DNA from: Labia minor
Lineage: Eukaryota > Arthropoda > Insecta > Dermaptera > Spongiphoridae
DNA length: 64,000 nt
Direction of reading: 5' to 3'
Assembly: GCA_963082975.1 (NCBI GenBank)
Contig: OY720348.1
Coordinates: 19,583,146-19,647,145, forward strand
Each line of letters opens with the position of its first letter. Positions within the stretch are counted from its first letter, which is position 1. Shown here one piece after another: positions 33,176 through 45,839 of this stretch. The notes below the pieces were generated by a model that saw only the letters and a program-made list of their open reading frames with translations, did no database searches and was not told where the DNA came from. The position numbers and the translations under genes were made by a program.

Positions 33176-33959
33176 CTTAATAATTATAAACTATCAGAGA
33201 TTTTTCTTATTTTATTTGAATTATATAATTATTATACTTAATGAATATTATAAATTATTAAGATGAATATTTTAAAATTCCCTTTAATACCTTGATACTT
33301 GATTTTTTTTAAGCCATAAAAAGAATAAAAATTATCGTAGTGACATGATATACTTATAAAAGTTTCGATACTAGTATCGAATCGGTATTCAAAAGTCTGA
33401 TATCAATCATCAATTCTAATAAAAGCAATACGAGAATCGAAGCGTAATAAAAGTATCAATAGCAGTATCATATCTATATATATATTAGTGACGGTCGTGT
33501 TGGTATCATATCTATATATATAGCAAATGTTTAGGTGACGTACAGATACCACCTTACTAAAATTATAATAATATCTATCGATAATATGTAATTCGAATTT
33601 TTCACATGAAAAAAAAAAAATAAAATAAAATAAAATAAATTTGATTTCTTCGAATAATTTTAAAATGTTTAATTAATTAAAATTAATTAAGTATAAAATT
33701 AGAATTGATTTGAAGTGTTAAATTTAATAACGATAATGATTAGTCAATTGAAGATGAATAAGGTGTTTTATCTTCCTAAAGGATCTCAAGAATTCTAATA
33801 AAAGGAAAACCAACTTGCAAAAGTTGAATATTTATAGGAAAGGGTTCCTAGTATCAATTTTCAACTGAGACAATAAATATTATCTGAAGAGAGAGGATCA
33901 TTATTTCTCTTATCAGGCCAATTAAATCTTATCAGAATGGTTAATATGGAAATGAGAAT
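33176..33959. other. Intergenic, short direct repeat
   Basis: A ~25-base direct repeat (GTATCATATCTATATATATA) at 33463 and 33505; otherwise AT-rich. Nothing gene-like. Confidence 0.5.
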
Positions 33960-34170
33960 GATTTGTCAGCGTCCCGGTTGTTTTAGGGGCAGCCGTCGTC
34001 ACTCATGACGGATGAGGCCGCGGGTGCCGGTAGCTTCTCGGAGACATCCCCGCTGTGGCCATCTGTTCGTGTCAACATCCATCTTCGTTGGATCTTCCTT
34101 CGGTTCGCTCCTTGAGTTGATTATTCTTTCACCTTCAACGCTGATTTCCCTCAATGGAATCGTCATTAAT
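33960..34170. other. GC-rich island, possible exon
   Basis: About 210 bp of balanced base composition in AT-rich DNA. The minus frame 34164-33999 encodes 55 hydrophilic residues (MTIPLREISVEGERII at its start) to a stop; the plus frame is Arg/Ser-rich. Neither has a recognised domain or a clear splice pair. It could be an exon or conserved element. Confidence 0.35.
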
Positions 34171-35216
34171 TTTTTTTTATATGTATATTTTATATACAAA
34201 AAAAAAATAGAGAATACCCCTTTGTGTTTATATTTATTTATGACAGATAACAATAATATAACTAACAAATTCCAAATGAAAAAATATTATTTTAGAAATA
34301 AATTATGTGTTACATAAATAATTTACAAAGTCTACTTAAATAAATTAATAAAAAAAAACAACTTTTTAATATATACGCTTTTAAATCAAAAATGCACTAA
34401 AAAAATAAAAAATAAAATATTAATTAAACCTTGAATATTATCCTTTACATATGCCCAACAAAATAAGCGTGGGCGCATATGAACATAAGTAGTAGGTAAA
34501 GAATTTAATAATATGTGTCATATTAATTATGCAAGTGGCTTATTATTATAGTATACTGCCGTGTACTATGCGGCACTGAGTTATTTTCTGAATTATAGAA
34601 CAACACAAGCACCTTGAAAATGTATAGAAAATATAAAATATAAAGAAATTGTAAATATAAATATAAATATAATATTGTATTAACATAAATCATTTAAATT
34701 CACAAATTTTAAAAATCTGTATTTTTGAAAAATTCAAAATTTTTCTTTTTGACTAGTGCCATCGACTTTTAATATACGTTTCAAATTTGAGCGAAATCTC
34801 TCAACTAGAGATGTGTGTTAAAATCCAATTACAAATCTTTAACATTACAGACAGATAGACTGAAAAGTTAAGTTAATAAAAAGCTTATAAAACGTTTAAA
34901 AAGTTTAATTGTGAAATTTTCAATGAGAACATACATTTTTAGCAAAACCAAATTTCTTAAAATGAATGAAACTATATAAAGATACAATATACACCAAGAA
35001 ACAAAAGTGATACATAATAATTTTGTGTTAAATATAATATTTATATATTTATTCTATTCCAATCAATATATACAATAAAAGCCTTCATTTTCTTTTTGTT
35101 TTCTTGCTCATTTTTTAAATTAATCACTAAATTAATATCTCCATTGTATATGTATAGTGGAATACATTATTCCTTAATATTCATTTTATTATACATTTTT
35201 GACGAATGATTTATGG
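34171..35216. other. Intergenic, nothing recognised
   Basis: AT-rich; a weak trace near 34780-34865 (ACATTACAGACAGATAGAC) recalls GACA-bearing repeats. No gene evidence. Confidence 0.5.
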
Positions 35217-35450
35217 CAGCGTTACTCAACCTTTCAGTATTCCCGGCCCCGCTTTCATCGCGCCTCCTGCTTATAGTAAAATGTATACATAAAAATGTAT
35301 ATTGAGTATTTTGGATTCTGTTTATAAATTATTTCTAACTAACTGCCAAAACAAGAGTTTTTCTATTTGTATGCGTTCTTCCCTTTCAGTTAATCAATTT
35401 TTTATATAATATTTTCATTTATAAATTCTCACTCCACACAGGTTGAGAAA
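35217..35450. mobile_element. Probable hAT-like MITE, right end damaged
   Basis: Left end CAGCGTTACTCAACCTTT and right end AGGTTGAGAAA are inverted. The right end lacks the expected terminal CTG, so no target duplication can be measured. The GGCCCCGCTTTCATCGCGCC block resembles other hAT MITEs. Confidence 0.5.
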
Positions 35451-36479
35451 TTTATTTATTTATTTTTCTCTATTTGTGAGTGGATAAGATGTAAAATTTA
35501 TTATATAAAATAATGAATAAATTAACAAAAAAAAATATTCAAACGACAAATTATCCTAAAATAATTGCTTTTCTTTTTTCTTTACATCATGTAATGGGTG
35601 TAACAAGGCAAATATCGGAGGCAATACGAATATTTTACAAATTTTCTATTTCATAAACCTTAAAATTGATTGAAATAAATGTGTCATGATTCAACATTTC
35701 AATTCATTTATATTCAAAGCGAAATTAAACAAACTTGATTATCATATAAAATTAAAAAAAAATTTGGTAAGTATAAATTATTAACTTAATAAAAAAAATT
35801 ATATACTAGAAAATAAACTAATAATTCAGAGAGATTAGAAATAAGTATATTAAATATATACTATCAGCATTTAATATCAGTCATTATGAATATAATAATA
35901 TAGTCTAGAGAGAGAGATTGAAGAGAAGCCAAGAAAATTATATTAGGGAAGATTAAGATAAAATAAATGATAAAATAATAAGATTCAATATACTAGATTT
36001 TTAAAATAAGACAAGTATACATAATCCTATTACTAATAAAATTAGAAAAATCAAACAAAAATTGGAAATAAATTAAAATTATAGAGGTTTGAATTTTTCA
36101 AAGAAAAATTAAGTTTAAGTAGGTACTATATTTCTTCTGGAGGAAGGATGCTCAATAACTGAGGTCGAGGAACCGGAGTAAATTGTGTCAAATAGAGAAA
36201 ACGCGTATTATCCATTTTTCAAATTATCTTTTCTGTAAATTATATTACTTAAGTGTTTTATAAAAATAGTCAATATTATAATAGTATAACGATTTAATAA
36301 TGTTAATTTAAATTAAGTGATTTAATTGTTTGTTCTATGAGAATTTCACTTTTACTAATGTTTAGATCTTTGGGACAGACAACAAAGATGTTTTAAAAAA
36401 AAACACAAAAACACGCAAATAAAATGATAAGAAGCATATATATCACAACTAAGATAAAGAATCGAATATACGAATCGTT
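35451..36479. other. Intergenic, nothing recognised
   Basis: AT-rich, one GAGAGAGAGA patch at about 35906. No coding evidence. Confidence 0.5.
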
Positions 36480-36830
36480 TGTACAAAGTTACTCTATGTT
36501 GCTGAAGATTGGATTCTAACTAAACGATTGCAACAACGAATAAATGCAATGGAAATGCAATAATGGAGACGATCCTGTCAGAAAACTAACTAACAAATCA
36601 GAGAAAGAGTCGGAAGACAAAAATCCTAGACAGATAGTATAGAAGATCGACAATTGAAATGGAACATAGGGATGGATTCCGAAAAGAAAAAGGAAAAGAG
36701 ACCAGCCCCGAAAAATTTGGATGGAAGGCATAGTTACAGCTATGCTAAAATGTCAACTCAATCAAGGACAGGAAAAAATGGCGTTTGGATTATGGTAGAC
36801 GGCCATAGGGCTGTATTGAATAAAACCACA
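36480..36830 (+). pseudogene. Degenerate LINE C-terminal remnant
   Basis: Conceptual frames contain LLYVAEDWILTKRLQQRINA and MEMQ-stop-WRRSCQ. These match the LLYGAETWTLTKR...EM-WRRIL signature at the C-terminus of several non-LTR reverse transcriptase clades. Further on are KRKRDQPRKIWMEGI and EKMAFGLW, corresponding to the RGRPRKTWxDxI and EKWRLGC-like tail. Stops and frameshifts interrupt it; the reverse transcriptase core is absent. It differs from the intact Jockey element in the window. Confidence 0.6.
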
Positions 36831-37034
36831 ATATTTATACAAATGTTTAAATAGTGATAGTAAAATAGCCTAGTTGTCCTCTTGTCTTAAATGCAATTTA
36901 TCTATATATTTCTCTTACGCTACATAAATGGAAATTCCTTTGACGCAGCAACCCTTAAACTGTCCCTATCCAGAGCCACCTCCATCTAAACTTAGTGCGA
37001 TATTTGTTTCATGAGGGCGCAGAATATAAAAGTG

Positions 37035-37111
37035 TGAATGAATCTCGCGGGCCGCAAAAATGTTTACGGCGAGCCGCATGTGGCCCGCGGGCCGCGGGTT
37101 GGCCACCCCTG
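37035..37111. mobile_element. hAT-like MITE fragment
   Basis: CGGGCCGC and CATGTGGCCCGCGGGCC motifs ending GGTTGGCCACCCCTG are typical of one end of a hAT-derived MITE. The opposite end is missing or lies at an unrecognised position upstream. Confidence 0.55.
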
Positions 37112-37161
37112 GTCTAGGCACTGGATTTTTGACCTACCAACTAGAAACTTGCCAATTAGGA

Positions 37162-37706
37162 CAGTGGTTATTGGGAGGGGAACGCAGGGAAACGACGTTC
37201 CCTTACCTTTTTCACGCGTTCCAGTACTTTTTCATATTTTTTATTTTCTGCCCCCCTGCACTCCCGAAGTAATATAATTATTTGGTTGAAAATTTGTATG
37301 CAATAGGTTTTCATTTATTTAATTTATAAAACTAAAACTAACTTTTTTAAATTATTTGGTCTCCCCACAACCATATAAAATTTAAATAAATTCAAATATT
37401 TATTTTTTGATTTAAATATGATTTAATTTAAACTTGTTAGAAGTGGTGTATTGGGAGGGGAACGCGGGGGAACAACGTTCCCTTACCTTTTTTCAGAACC
37501 GGAACGCGTTCGAGTACTTTTCATGTCCCGACAACTCCCACTTAAATCTACTGTTAGGATTTCTTTTTTTGTGTTCGTTAATATTTTGTATAGTAAGAAT
37601 AAGAAAAAATAAAAAGTTATATGGAAAAAAATAGTTTGCTGAAAATAGGACATTTTTTGCTCCCACTATGCGTTCCCTTACTTCTTATTTTACCAATACA
37701 TCACTG
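37162..37706. mobile_element. Non-autonomous hAT-like element (545 bp) with 8-bp target duplication
   Basis: Starts CAGTGGTTATTGGGAGGGGA and ends CCAATACATCACTG. Flanks aattagga (37154-37161) and aattaggg (37707-37714) match at 7 of 8. The left-end sequence is repeated inside at 37443 (GTGTATTGGGAGGGGAACGC), so the element holds a duplicated end. It has a long, near-identical inverted copy at 51478-51940. No transposase frame. Confidence 0.75.
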
Positions 37707-37714
37707 AATTAGGG

Positions 37715-37988
37715 TGAGAATTGCTAGAATTAATATTTTTATATTCTTTGTATGGACAGGTTCCCTACGTCAAGGTAAGCATCGGGTCAAAACACAGAGC
37801 TTTAAATAAATTCTTAAACATTAATTTCTAACATTTTTGAATAGACATTTTGAAAATGTATTTTTCATGTTCAAAGAGGGGTATATAAAAATATACAGCC
37901 ATTACAATTTTCCGGACATAGACTGATATAAAAAATTTTAATGGATTTTATTCTCTATGTCATGAAACATAAAGATATATAAAAAGAA
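37715..37988. other. Intergenic, nothing recognised
   Basis: Short AT-rich stretch, no features assigned. Confidence 0.5.
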
Positions 37989-38530
37989 GGTATATATTTC
38001 TGACCCCCTACACCTCGCAGAATTTTATGAAACTTCGCCAGTAGATTCTTTGATTAATTCTAAGAAACTTTTTCCTTAGGCATTTCTTGGGAGAACTTCT
38101 AGTTTTCGAGATACAAGTGATTAAAGATTGGATATCAATTAGATGGTTATGAATGTCGAAATGTGCAGCCATTAAGAAATTTTCATTGACTAATTCACTA
38201 ATTATTCACATATTCACTAATTTTAGTTTTTTTCTGTTCGGTTTGGATATAGGAAAATTATTTTATTAATTAATTTTTTAATTTTTCTATATACAATCCG
38301 AACTGAAAAAACCGAAAATTAGTCGCGCCCTCTGCTGGTCAAACTGCTAAGACATTGTAGCTAAATGGGATATCAATGGATTGATATCCAATCTTTAATC
38401 ACTTGTATCTCGAAAACTAGAAGTTCTCCCAAGAAATGCCTAAGGAAAAAGTTTCTTAGGATTAATCAAAGAATCAACTGGCGAAGTTTCATTAAATTCT
38501 GCGAGGTGTAGGGGGTAAGAAATATATACC
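37989..38530. repeat. FB1 foldback element, copy 2 (best preserved arms)
   Basis: Left arm (about 37989-38140; GGTATATATTTCTGACCCCC, then TAGTTTTCGAGATACAAGTG) and right arm (about 38385-38530) are reverse complements with very few differences. The centre has CGAACTGAAAAAACCGAAAA and CGCGCCCTCTGCTGGTCAAA, shared in reverse orientation with the copies at 14290 and 45840. The arms could form a 150-bp hairpin. Non-coding. Confidence 0.8.
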
Positions 38531-40339
38531 AAAAAGAATATTTATTGAAAAAAATATATGAATTAATAAATACTATAGATAATTATATTAATTAATGAAT
38601 AATGAATATATTTTAAAATTTATCAATTCAGCATGAGCGCACTCTATTGACAAAATTAAATTCTCACATTTGAATGAATTTAGATAAATTGTTAAACTTT
38701 GACAATACTATATTAATAAATTTTAATATTAGAAACTGCTTCGTACTGACTGTTTGCAAATTAAACTTAAGGTAATTAATGTTATAAATATAAATGTATA
38801 TTTTTAATAAATATGTCAAAATAGTATTATATTACAAAAATTTTCAAATGGATGATCCGGACAAAATATCTCCGTACTACATGAAATTAAAATAAATTTA
38901 TGGCTAAAAGTAATAGGATTAGAAAGAATTAATTATTCTATTATGTACTTGTTTGTGAAGAATATTTTAATGTAAGTAAATTCTTATTAAATACATTTGA
39001 ATTAATATTCATTATATTATTCATTTATATTATTTATTATAATTATATTAATTATTAATATATAAATAATTTATTATCTAAATAATAATTTATTTTTTTA
39101 ATATTAAAATACTTTAAGAGTGACCCGGAACTCCATAGGTAATTAATTTTATTAAATTAGAAAATATAATGCATTAATAAAAGAAAAAAAAATTGTAATT
39201 TTAGTTTGTTTGGTTAGTAAAACAAATTGTAAAACTCCATATAAATATATATGTATATGTATAAGCATGAAATTATCCAAAAGTATAAACCAATATTATA
39301 TATTTATTTAATATTTTTAAAGTTCCGATCAGGTATTAAATGTTTTTAATTAACAATTTTAAAAATTATATTACAAATAAATAGTACAGAGATATGTTTT
39401 AAACATCAAACTGAATTATTTTTTATATAAATTAATAAATTTATATTAAATATAATACTTTTCATATTCATAGGCTTTGGTTTTTTGAAAATAATCAACA
39501 TTTGAAATATCAGAGGAGTGAGTGGGCCCTTCATAACTCAAATAATTATTTTCTAAGGATGTCCAGGTCTGTGGCCCTTCAATATTAGTATTCAAGGCCT
39601 CTAATTTTATCTAAAAGGATTATATATACAATACCAGATTTCTAGTCCTACAAGGCCCGGGTATAGGAGCCCAGCCAGCCTAAGGGCTCTGGTGGCGGAA
39701 TTTTTACATAGGCTCAGAAAGAAGCCTCATTTGCCTTATCAATTCTATATACATTTCATTGAATAACATAACTATAGTAACAAAGACGGTGTTATTTTGA
39801 TGTTTATTAAAGTCATTAAAATTGATTAAAAATTATTTGTTATGTACTAATACATTTAATTTACTAATTTTCCAAAATAGCTTCGAGATTGTGGGGGCCC
39901 AAATGTCAAGTGCCTAAGGGCCTGTATATATACCTACATATATTTTGATATATTGGTTTGGTTTGGAGCTTGAGGGAAGCTTTAATTTATTTTAATATTA
40001 TATTTTTTTAAATTATTTATTAATATATGTTTCTTTTTTTTAAATCAATTACAATTATAAATAATTTATAGAAAAATTCATATAATTAATTAACTTAATC
40101 TTAGAAACATAGATTCTCTCTAGTTAAGAATTTTTTTCAAAAATATTTACCTACTATAAAAATACTTTAGCAATAAACCAGCGATCGTTTTTAGGACATT
40201 CATAATTAATTTAAATAACATTGTAGATGTAAAAGTCCCGATCGCTAATTATAATTATAAATGATTTGATAATTATTAATGTTGAATTTATGTTTCAGCT
40301 AGAATTTTTAGTAATTTGGATATTCAGTAAGATATTGTG
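38531..40339. other. Intergenic; possible old hAT-like debris at 39515-39930
   Basis: Mostly AT-rich. Around 39515-39720 and 39895-39930 are GGGCCC/AAGGCCC-rich pieces (AAGGCCCGGGTATAGGAGCC; TGTGGGGGCCCAAATGTCAA) resembling the style of hAT-derived repeats. No matching ends or target duplication were found. Confidence 0.4.
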
Positions 40340-40560
40340 ATTTAATTGATTAGGTCCACAAAAACATTCAAGTCCCACGGTGCTGACAGGGATCGCTCAC
40401 TTTCCCACAGTCCATATATGCACCCGCGAACCCCTCCGCCCCTAAAATCTCACCTCACAAGCTCTTCTCTTTCTCCTGTTCCTTTGAACATTACTACTAT
40501 GGATTGTTTATTCAAGGTGGAGAACTATTACCCTTTTAGAGCTCCCTCTCGCCATCATAC
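40340..40560. other. GC-richer island with open plus frame
   Basis: A frame of about 90 codons on the plus strand, rich in Ser, Pro and His (SLSHSPYMHPRTPPPLKSHL), preceded by a possible acceptor TTGATTAG/GT at 40354. No domain is recognised and the following sequence offers no strong donor. It could be an exon of an unknown gene or a chance frame. Confidence 0.3.
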
Positions 40561-41527
40561 CTTGAATGTGATATTTGTTTCTACAATCATTTATATCGAT
40601 GTATTTGCAATTGAAATATACAAAAAGAAATATTTCACTAGAAATTAATTAATTAATAAATAATATTATAAGTTATTTCTATTTTAAAGAAATTTCTTTA
40701 TATAAATTTTGATATATTTTTAACCTACATGATGCTATTCTATTTGTATTATATATCTCATAATAGATTTTGGATTATAATGAAGATTGGTTTATGGGTA
40801 ACTTCCTAAGCCTTATACTCCTTTAGAAGATTTGAACCTTTCGATTAGAAAGGGATGTTCTTCGAGAAGGAGGCGTTCGATCGCTCCATCAAAACAATAC
40901 CCAGAACTCTAATTGAACACTAAACACTAGTTATAGTTTCTGGGAAAAGCTATTCTACAATTTATAAATTATATCTATTTAAATCTAAGATGACAATAGC
41001 ATCTCCACCCCCTCCATAGCCTGTTCTTATCGTTAATCTTGCAGTTAAATGAGTTCATCCTACTGTAGGTACTGGATATTCATACATTCAATTTAAGTCA
41101 AGTAAATTGTATTAAAGAAATTATTGAGTGAGTGAAAACATCAAAACTTATGTGGATTAATGAATAATATATTATTTTCTTATTAATTTTAGTTAAATAT
41201 GAAATAAACAAATTAACAATTCAGCGCATTTATTTTTTCATTATGATTTATGCTCATTTAAATAGTGCCTTATCATCTTATTACTAGATTACTGGTGAAT
41301 TATTCGTATTAATTATTTAAATTTGATAAAAATTATATTTAATAATAAATAATAAATACGTTAATAGATTAATAAAATAAAAATTATGTGTAGTCATCAA
41401 TATTATCTATAGACTTAATATTATTAGTAAATTTTAATCGTATCTTTCCTGATATTAAGTCCCTGCATATATGTGGATTCATATAATCTCCTCTAATCCA
41501 GACCCTAATTTCCACTAGACTTTATAG
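40561..41527. other. Intergenic, nothing recognised
   Basis: AT-rich; slightly richer patch at 40840-40900. No gene evidence. Confidence 0.5.
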
Positions 41528-41650
41528 CAGAGGTTCCCAAACTTTTTTGTGTCATAGACCCCTTGTCATGTTTTTCGGTTTTGGGTAGACCACCTACTTA
41601 CCTGATAGTGAGAAAAAAAATGTTTAGGAGCCAAATCAGAAAAAAATTTT

Positions 41651-41685
<35 letters not shown>

Positions 41686-41922
41686 CCTTATTGCAAAATC
41701 GAAATTTTTAAGACCCAAACCGGAAAAAAATTTTACTTTTTTTTAGTGCCAAATTGAATTAGAAGATAGTATAATGTAAGTAGTATCAACGTATGTTTAG
41801 ATCCACTGTCCTGGACCCCTATTTTCACTTTATGGACCCCCAATTTTTTTTTTCGCTGACGTAGACCCCTAGCAGGTTGTCATAGACCATGGAGTCGATA
41901 TAAACCACTTTGGGAATCACTG
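41528..41922. mobile_element. hAT-like MITE with 8-bp target duplication
   Basis: 395 bp with ends CAGAGGTTCCCAAA and TTTGGGAATCACTG. Flanks ctttatag (41520-41527) and ctctatag (41923-41930) match at 7 of 8. Internal TAGACCCCTTGTCATG, TGGACCCCC and GTAGACCCCTAGC are typical of this MITE style. A T-run of about 32 bases is at 41650-41681. No coding capacity. Confidence 0.75.
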
Positions 41923-41930
41923 CTCTATAG

Positions 41931-43459
41931 GCTCTAGGGAACTTATGAGGGATGGATAAGATTGTTTATATAATAAAAAATTTTGGGTATTTCAAAAAGG
42001 GCTCCAAGTTTAGAGCTTCCCTAGAAAAAGGTCAAAGTTGGGCCCTTCTCTGAACCCCGTTGGAACTAAATTTCTTTTTGGACTATAAATATTGTTAAAA
42101 AATTTTCTTATGATAATTATCTAATATATCTTAATTATTCTTTTTCAGCAAAAGATCCATTTATTCTTTAATAGTGAGCTTTTATTTTGTTATTGAATTC
42201 TTAAATTAATATTTAATATTGTCAAGTTATAAATTATATTTAAATTTACTTTTAAAGAAAATTTTAATTTTGAAGTAAAAATCACAGCTGGAGAACGAGA
42301 ATTTCTCTCTCGAGCCCTCTCCCCAGAGCTTTTCTTCCGGAATCTCATTTCTCAGCTAGGATTATAATATTTAAACAGTAAAAATTATAAGAATCTAAAT
42401 TTATTCTGACGCTTATTAGACCTTAATCAAAGAATTTTATTTCAAAGATTTTAGATGTAAAAATGTTGCGAGGCAGACAGGCAGGGCTTTTTAGAAGGAA
42501 ACGTCTCCGTTGAGAACTATTCAGACGTTAATGCCATTTTTTAAAGAACCCACTCATAACATTCTAAAATTATGTAATGCACTGAATTATGCTTTGAAAA
42601 ATGTTCTATTCACATTTAAAATGCCATTCACTGGCTTCTCGTTTTCCTTCTACTATTTATGATCAATCTTGTCAAAAATTGTTAAAGATATACAAAAAAA
42701 TAGTGGAGATGTTTATGCGTCAGGCAAAGGACATTAGAATTAATAACGATAGTAAGTGTCCAGGTGAGAGTTCAATACATTCTTTGCCATGCCCACCATC
42801 TAAAGTTGACACAGACAAAATCCATATAAACATTTTTATTTTTTCAGGATTTCCTTTCTGAATTGTTCCAGAATATATTAAAACAATGCTACTGTGAGCT
42901 TATTACTATACTTCTCAAAATACTACTAGTAAAACCACTCTTATCCGGAATTGTATACATAATTTTTGACAATATAAATAAAATAAATACTTTGCTTAGA
43001 ATTTAAAATTGGAATAATAATAATTTTTTTTTATCAATTATACTCGGTATTGGATTAAATATTAATGTTATATAAAGGGTTTAAAATAATAATTATAAAT
43101 ACCAATTATGCCTGAGGATAGGGGTTAGAAAAGTATATTGACTAAATTTTAACAATTTACAAACTTTACGTTAGGATCTCATTGATATATGGTGACTTAA
43201 CTTTTCCTTTTAAAGAAGACCACATCTATATAATATATTTATATACCTACTTATACCTATTGATATTTTGTTTTGTTTTTGTGTTATTCTGAACATTTTT
43301 ACATTTATTATAGATTAATTTTTCTATATTATATTATATTTCAAACAAAAATAACTATTTTTTAATATATATTATAAATTTTCATTTTAGATATAATTTG
43401 ATTTTTAAATTTAAATTTAGACTTAATTTCATGGAATAGAAATAATTAATATCAGAATT
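41931..43459. other. Intergenic; richer patch at 42280-42360
   Basis: The patch reads GGAGAACGAGAATTTCTCTCTCGAGCCCTC and similar, partly palindromic. A plus frame at 42601-42861 (about 86 codons) has no domain. The rest is AT-rich. Confidence 0.4.
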
Positions 43460-43952
43460 GAGGAAAAAAAGTCTCTCTCTCTCTGTGTGTGTATGTGTGT
43501 AGACAAGATTACACAAAAACGGTTTGAGCTAGAATAATGAAATTTGGTACACGGGCATTATTCAAAAGTCGTAGTTTTCTATCAACTTTTGAGAAATGTA
43601 GCTCATCCGGAAGTGGGTCATTACCTACCATATTTTCATTTTTTTCTCTCTAAACTGACCGTAAAAATAAAGATATAATGTTTGATAATTTTTCAGATGA
43701 TAAAAATTGTATAAAACTGCTATATATAGAATTTCAGCTTGATTGAATCGCTGAAAGTACCGGAATCAATTTTTTAACACGACTGCAAATCACGCGCCAG
43801 CACGTGACGTGGTGCCATCAACAAAGAGCCAAACACGCGCTGGTTAAATATATATTTATTAATTTTAATTAATTAAATTTAATTTAAATATAATATTAGC
43901 TAATTAAATTAATCCAATTCAAATTTGCGAGATAGTTGAGTGAAGACACTCC
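43460..43952 (+). mobile_element. HINE-A copy 10, 5'-truncated
   Basis: Begins at a TC/TG microsatellite (43471-43500) and runs through all downstream blocks, including GCGCCAGCACGTGACGTGGT and the 3' end GCGAGATAGTTGAGTGAAGA-CACTCCAG. The 5' hairpin and first ~120 bases are missing. Confidence 0.75.
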
Positions 43953-45244
43953 AGATTTTTTTATATGTGCCGGGGAATTCTAAAGATTGATTTTTTTTCA
44001 AAATATTATCGATTGCTAAAACATTTATTATATAGATTAATCTTTTTATAAAAATAAAATAATATTATATTAGATTTACAAAAAATCTTCGTACAAGATT
44101 GGTTCACACTTCACAACAAAATATGTTAATACTATTTTTGTAGAGACACTTGGTAAGAAGAAGAATATGATTTATATGATCTAGTCATATTTATAAATTT
44201 ACTAATTTAATGAAAGAAATTTAAGCGATTTTATGATGAATTATTTATTTTTGCTTTATAAGAATTGATAAAAGTTTGAGTTTGTGTTTTTATTTTCTTA
44301 TCTGAACAAGAAAAATAATTGAAATATTTTTATCCTACATGAACTGAATATGATTAGGTTAATTGACTTTCATCCCTTTCTCCCCCCACCTTCCCGTTTC
44401 TTTCTCACTCCCCCTCGTCTGACCGACTGACAAACTTCCTTTCACTAAACAGATGAAATCGAGTAAATCCCTTCTCCAAACCAATTATATGAACAAATTT
44501 CCAAGTTACTAACAGGCAAAACACAATTTATCATTATTGAGTGTTGTAAAAGCGGAATAAATTATTTCTCATAAGAAATAATAGAAGGATTGCATAGGTT
44601 TCTAAAGTTCAACTAAGGCATCCATGCTTTAAATGCTATCATAAGAATCTATTGTTTTTGACATCGCCAAAGGGGTTTTCATTCTTCAATATGTCGTGCA
44701 TAATTATATGTGAAATTACCATATCTGCTTCGATTTTGTTCAGGTGGGAAGATATCTCTCTCTTACACTATGAAATAAACTTTTTAAACAAGTATATACA
44801 CCTCTTTTCAATTTTATTCGCTCTAATCCCTTAAAATTTACTTTCACTTATCTTTCTCTCTCTTTCTATGTCAATATATATATCTTTATGAATCACCATA
44901 TAGAAATATAAATAGATATATATTCTTAAAAAGAAATATAAAGCATCACAAAATTAAGGTAATATATTTTTATTTCATTTAATATTAAGTATATTTACAA
45001 TATGGATTATAATTTTAGACATTTAAGAAATACTAAAAATGATATACAAATATCGAGAAATCTTTTTTATTCAGAATTATATTGAATTGTTATTTTTGGA
45101 AAATAATTTTAGAAAATATAGCGTGTTTTTTTTAAATAAAAATGAACTATATTCTTATAGTGTGGAAAATTATTTATTTAAACTAAATTTTTGCTTAATT
45201 TTATTGATAATCTTTAGCTATTTCTCAAGTAGAGCCTTGATGAA
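43953..45244. other. Intergenic, nothing recognised
   Basis: AT-rich with a C-rich pyrimidine patch at about 44370-44430 (CCCTTTCTCCCCCCACCTTC). No gene evidence. Confidence 0.5.
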
Positions 45245-45470
45245 AACTTTTGTGGCTTTTTAAAAGAGTATTAAAAGAGTTATGCATGGTTCGGAACAAC
45301 TGATATTCAGAGGGTGCCATATCTGGACTATAAGTTGGATGCTTTATGATCATTATTGTTGATTTCCAACCAAGCTTCATGCAATTTTTGACAGGTCATC
45401 AAATGAGTGTGTGTGGTCTAGTAATAAGAATGGAAGACAACGCCTTTCCTATTTCTTGCTTTCTTTAAAC
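45245..45470 (-). pseudogene. Mariner transposase fragment (family 3)
   Basis: Minus-strand frames read RKGVVFH, then HLMTCQKLHEAWLEINN, then HPTYSPDMAPSEYQLFRTMH. They correspond to the RKGVVFHQDNARPH...LMTRQKL and HPPYSPDLAPSDYHLF region of mariner transposases. The final catalytic residue position reads Glu in place of Asp, the DNARPH motif is destroyed, and frames shift. No terminal repeats were found. Confidence 0.7.
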
Positions 45471-45839
45471 CTGACCTAATCCCTCTAGTTGTCAATAGTA
45501 AATTTGAAAATCAAACTCCTATACAAGTGGAGTAGATCATTATGGACGATTATCTTATCCACTATCTCTTACGTTCTAAATGATCCATTTTTCAGAATTC
45601 TGTTGTTTCTATTGAATTTTCAGCTGATGTTAATTCAATATATCATTACCCATACAAATAGTTTCTTTTTGTAGCTTTGAGTAAATGGTTCAAAACAGTT
45701 TTGATATGCTTAATTTGGTGAACTTTTTCAAAATCATTAGCTTTTCAATGAATCTAATGACCTGACACATTTTTCACAACAAAATTATAAGAACAAAAGC
45801 AATTGAACTATAGCTACTCAGCAAATTTTGATAAAATCT
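45471..45839. other. Intergenic, nothing recognised
   Basis: May contain more mariner debris, but I could not identify motifs. Confidence 0.4.

Noticed and set aside
33999..34268. Protein-coding gene
   Set aside because: The minus frame has 55 plausible residues from an ATG, but no domain, splice signals or homologue could be recognised. It is listed only as an island.
39640..39930. hAT-like MITE
   Set aside because: Ends CAAGGCCC and GGGCCTG look suggestive, but the 8-bp flanks do not match.
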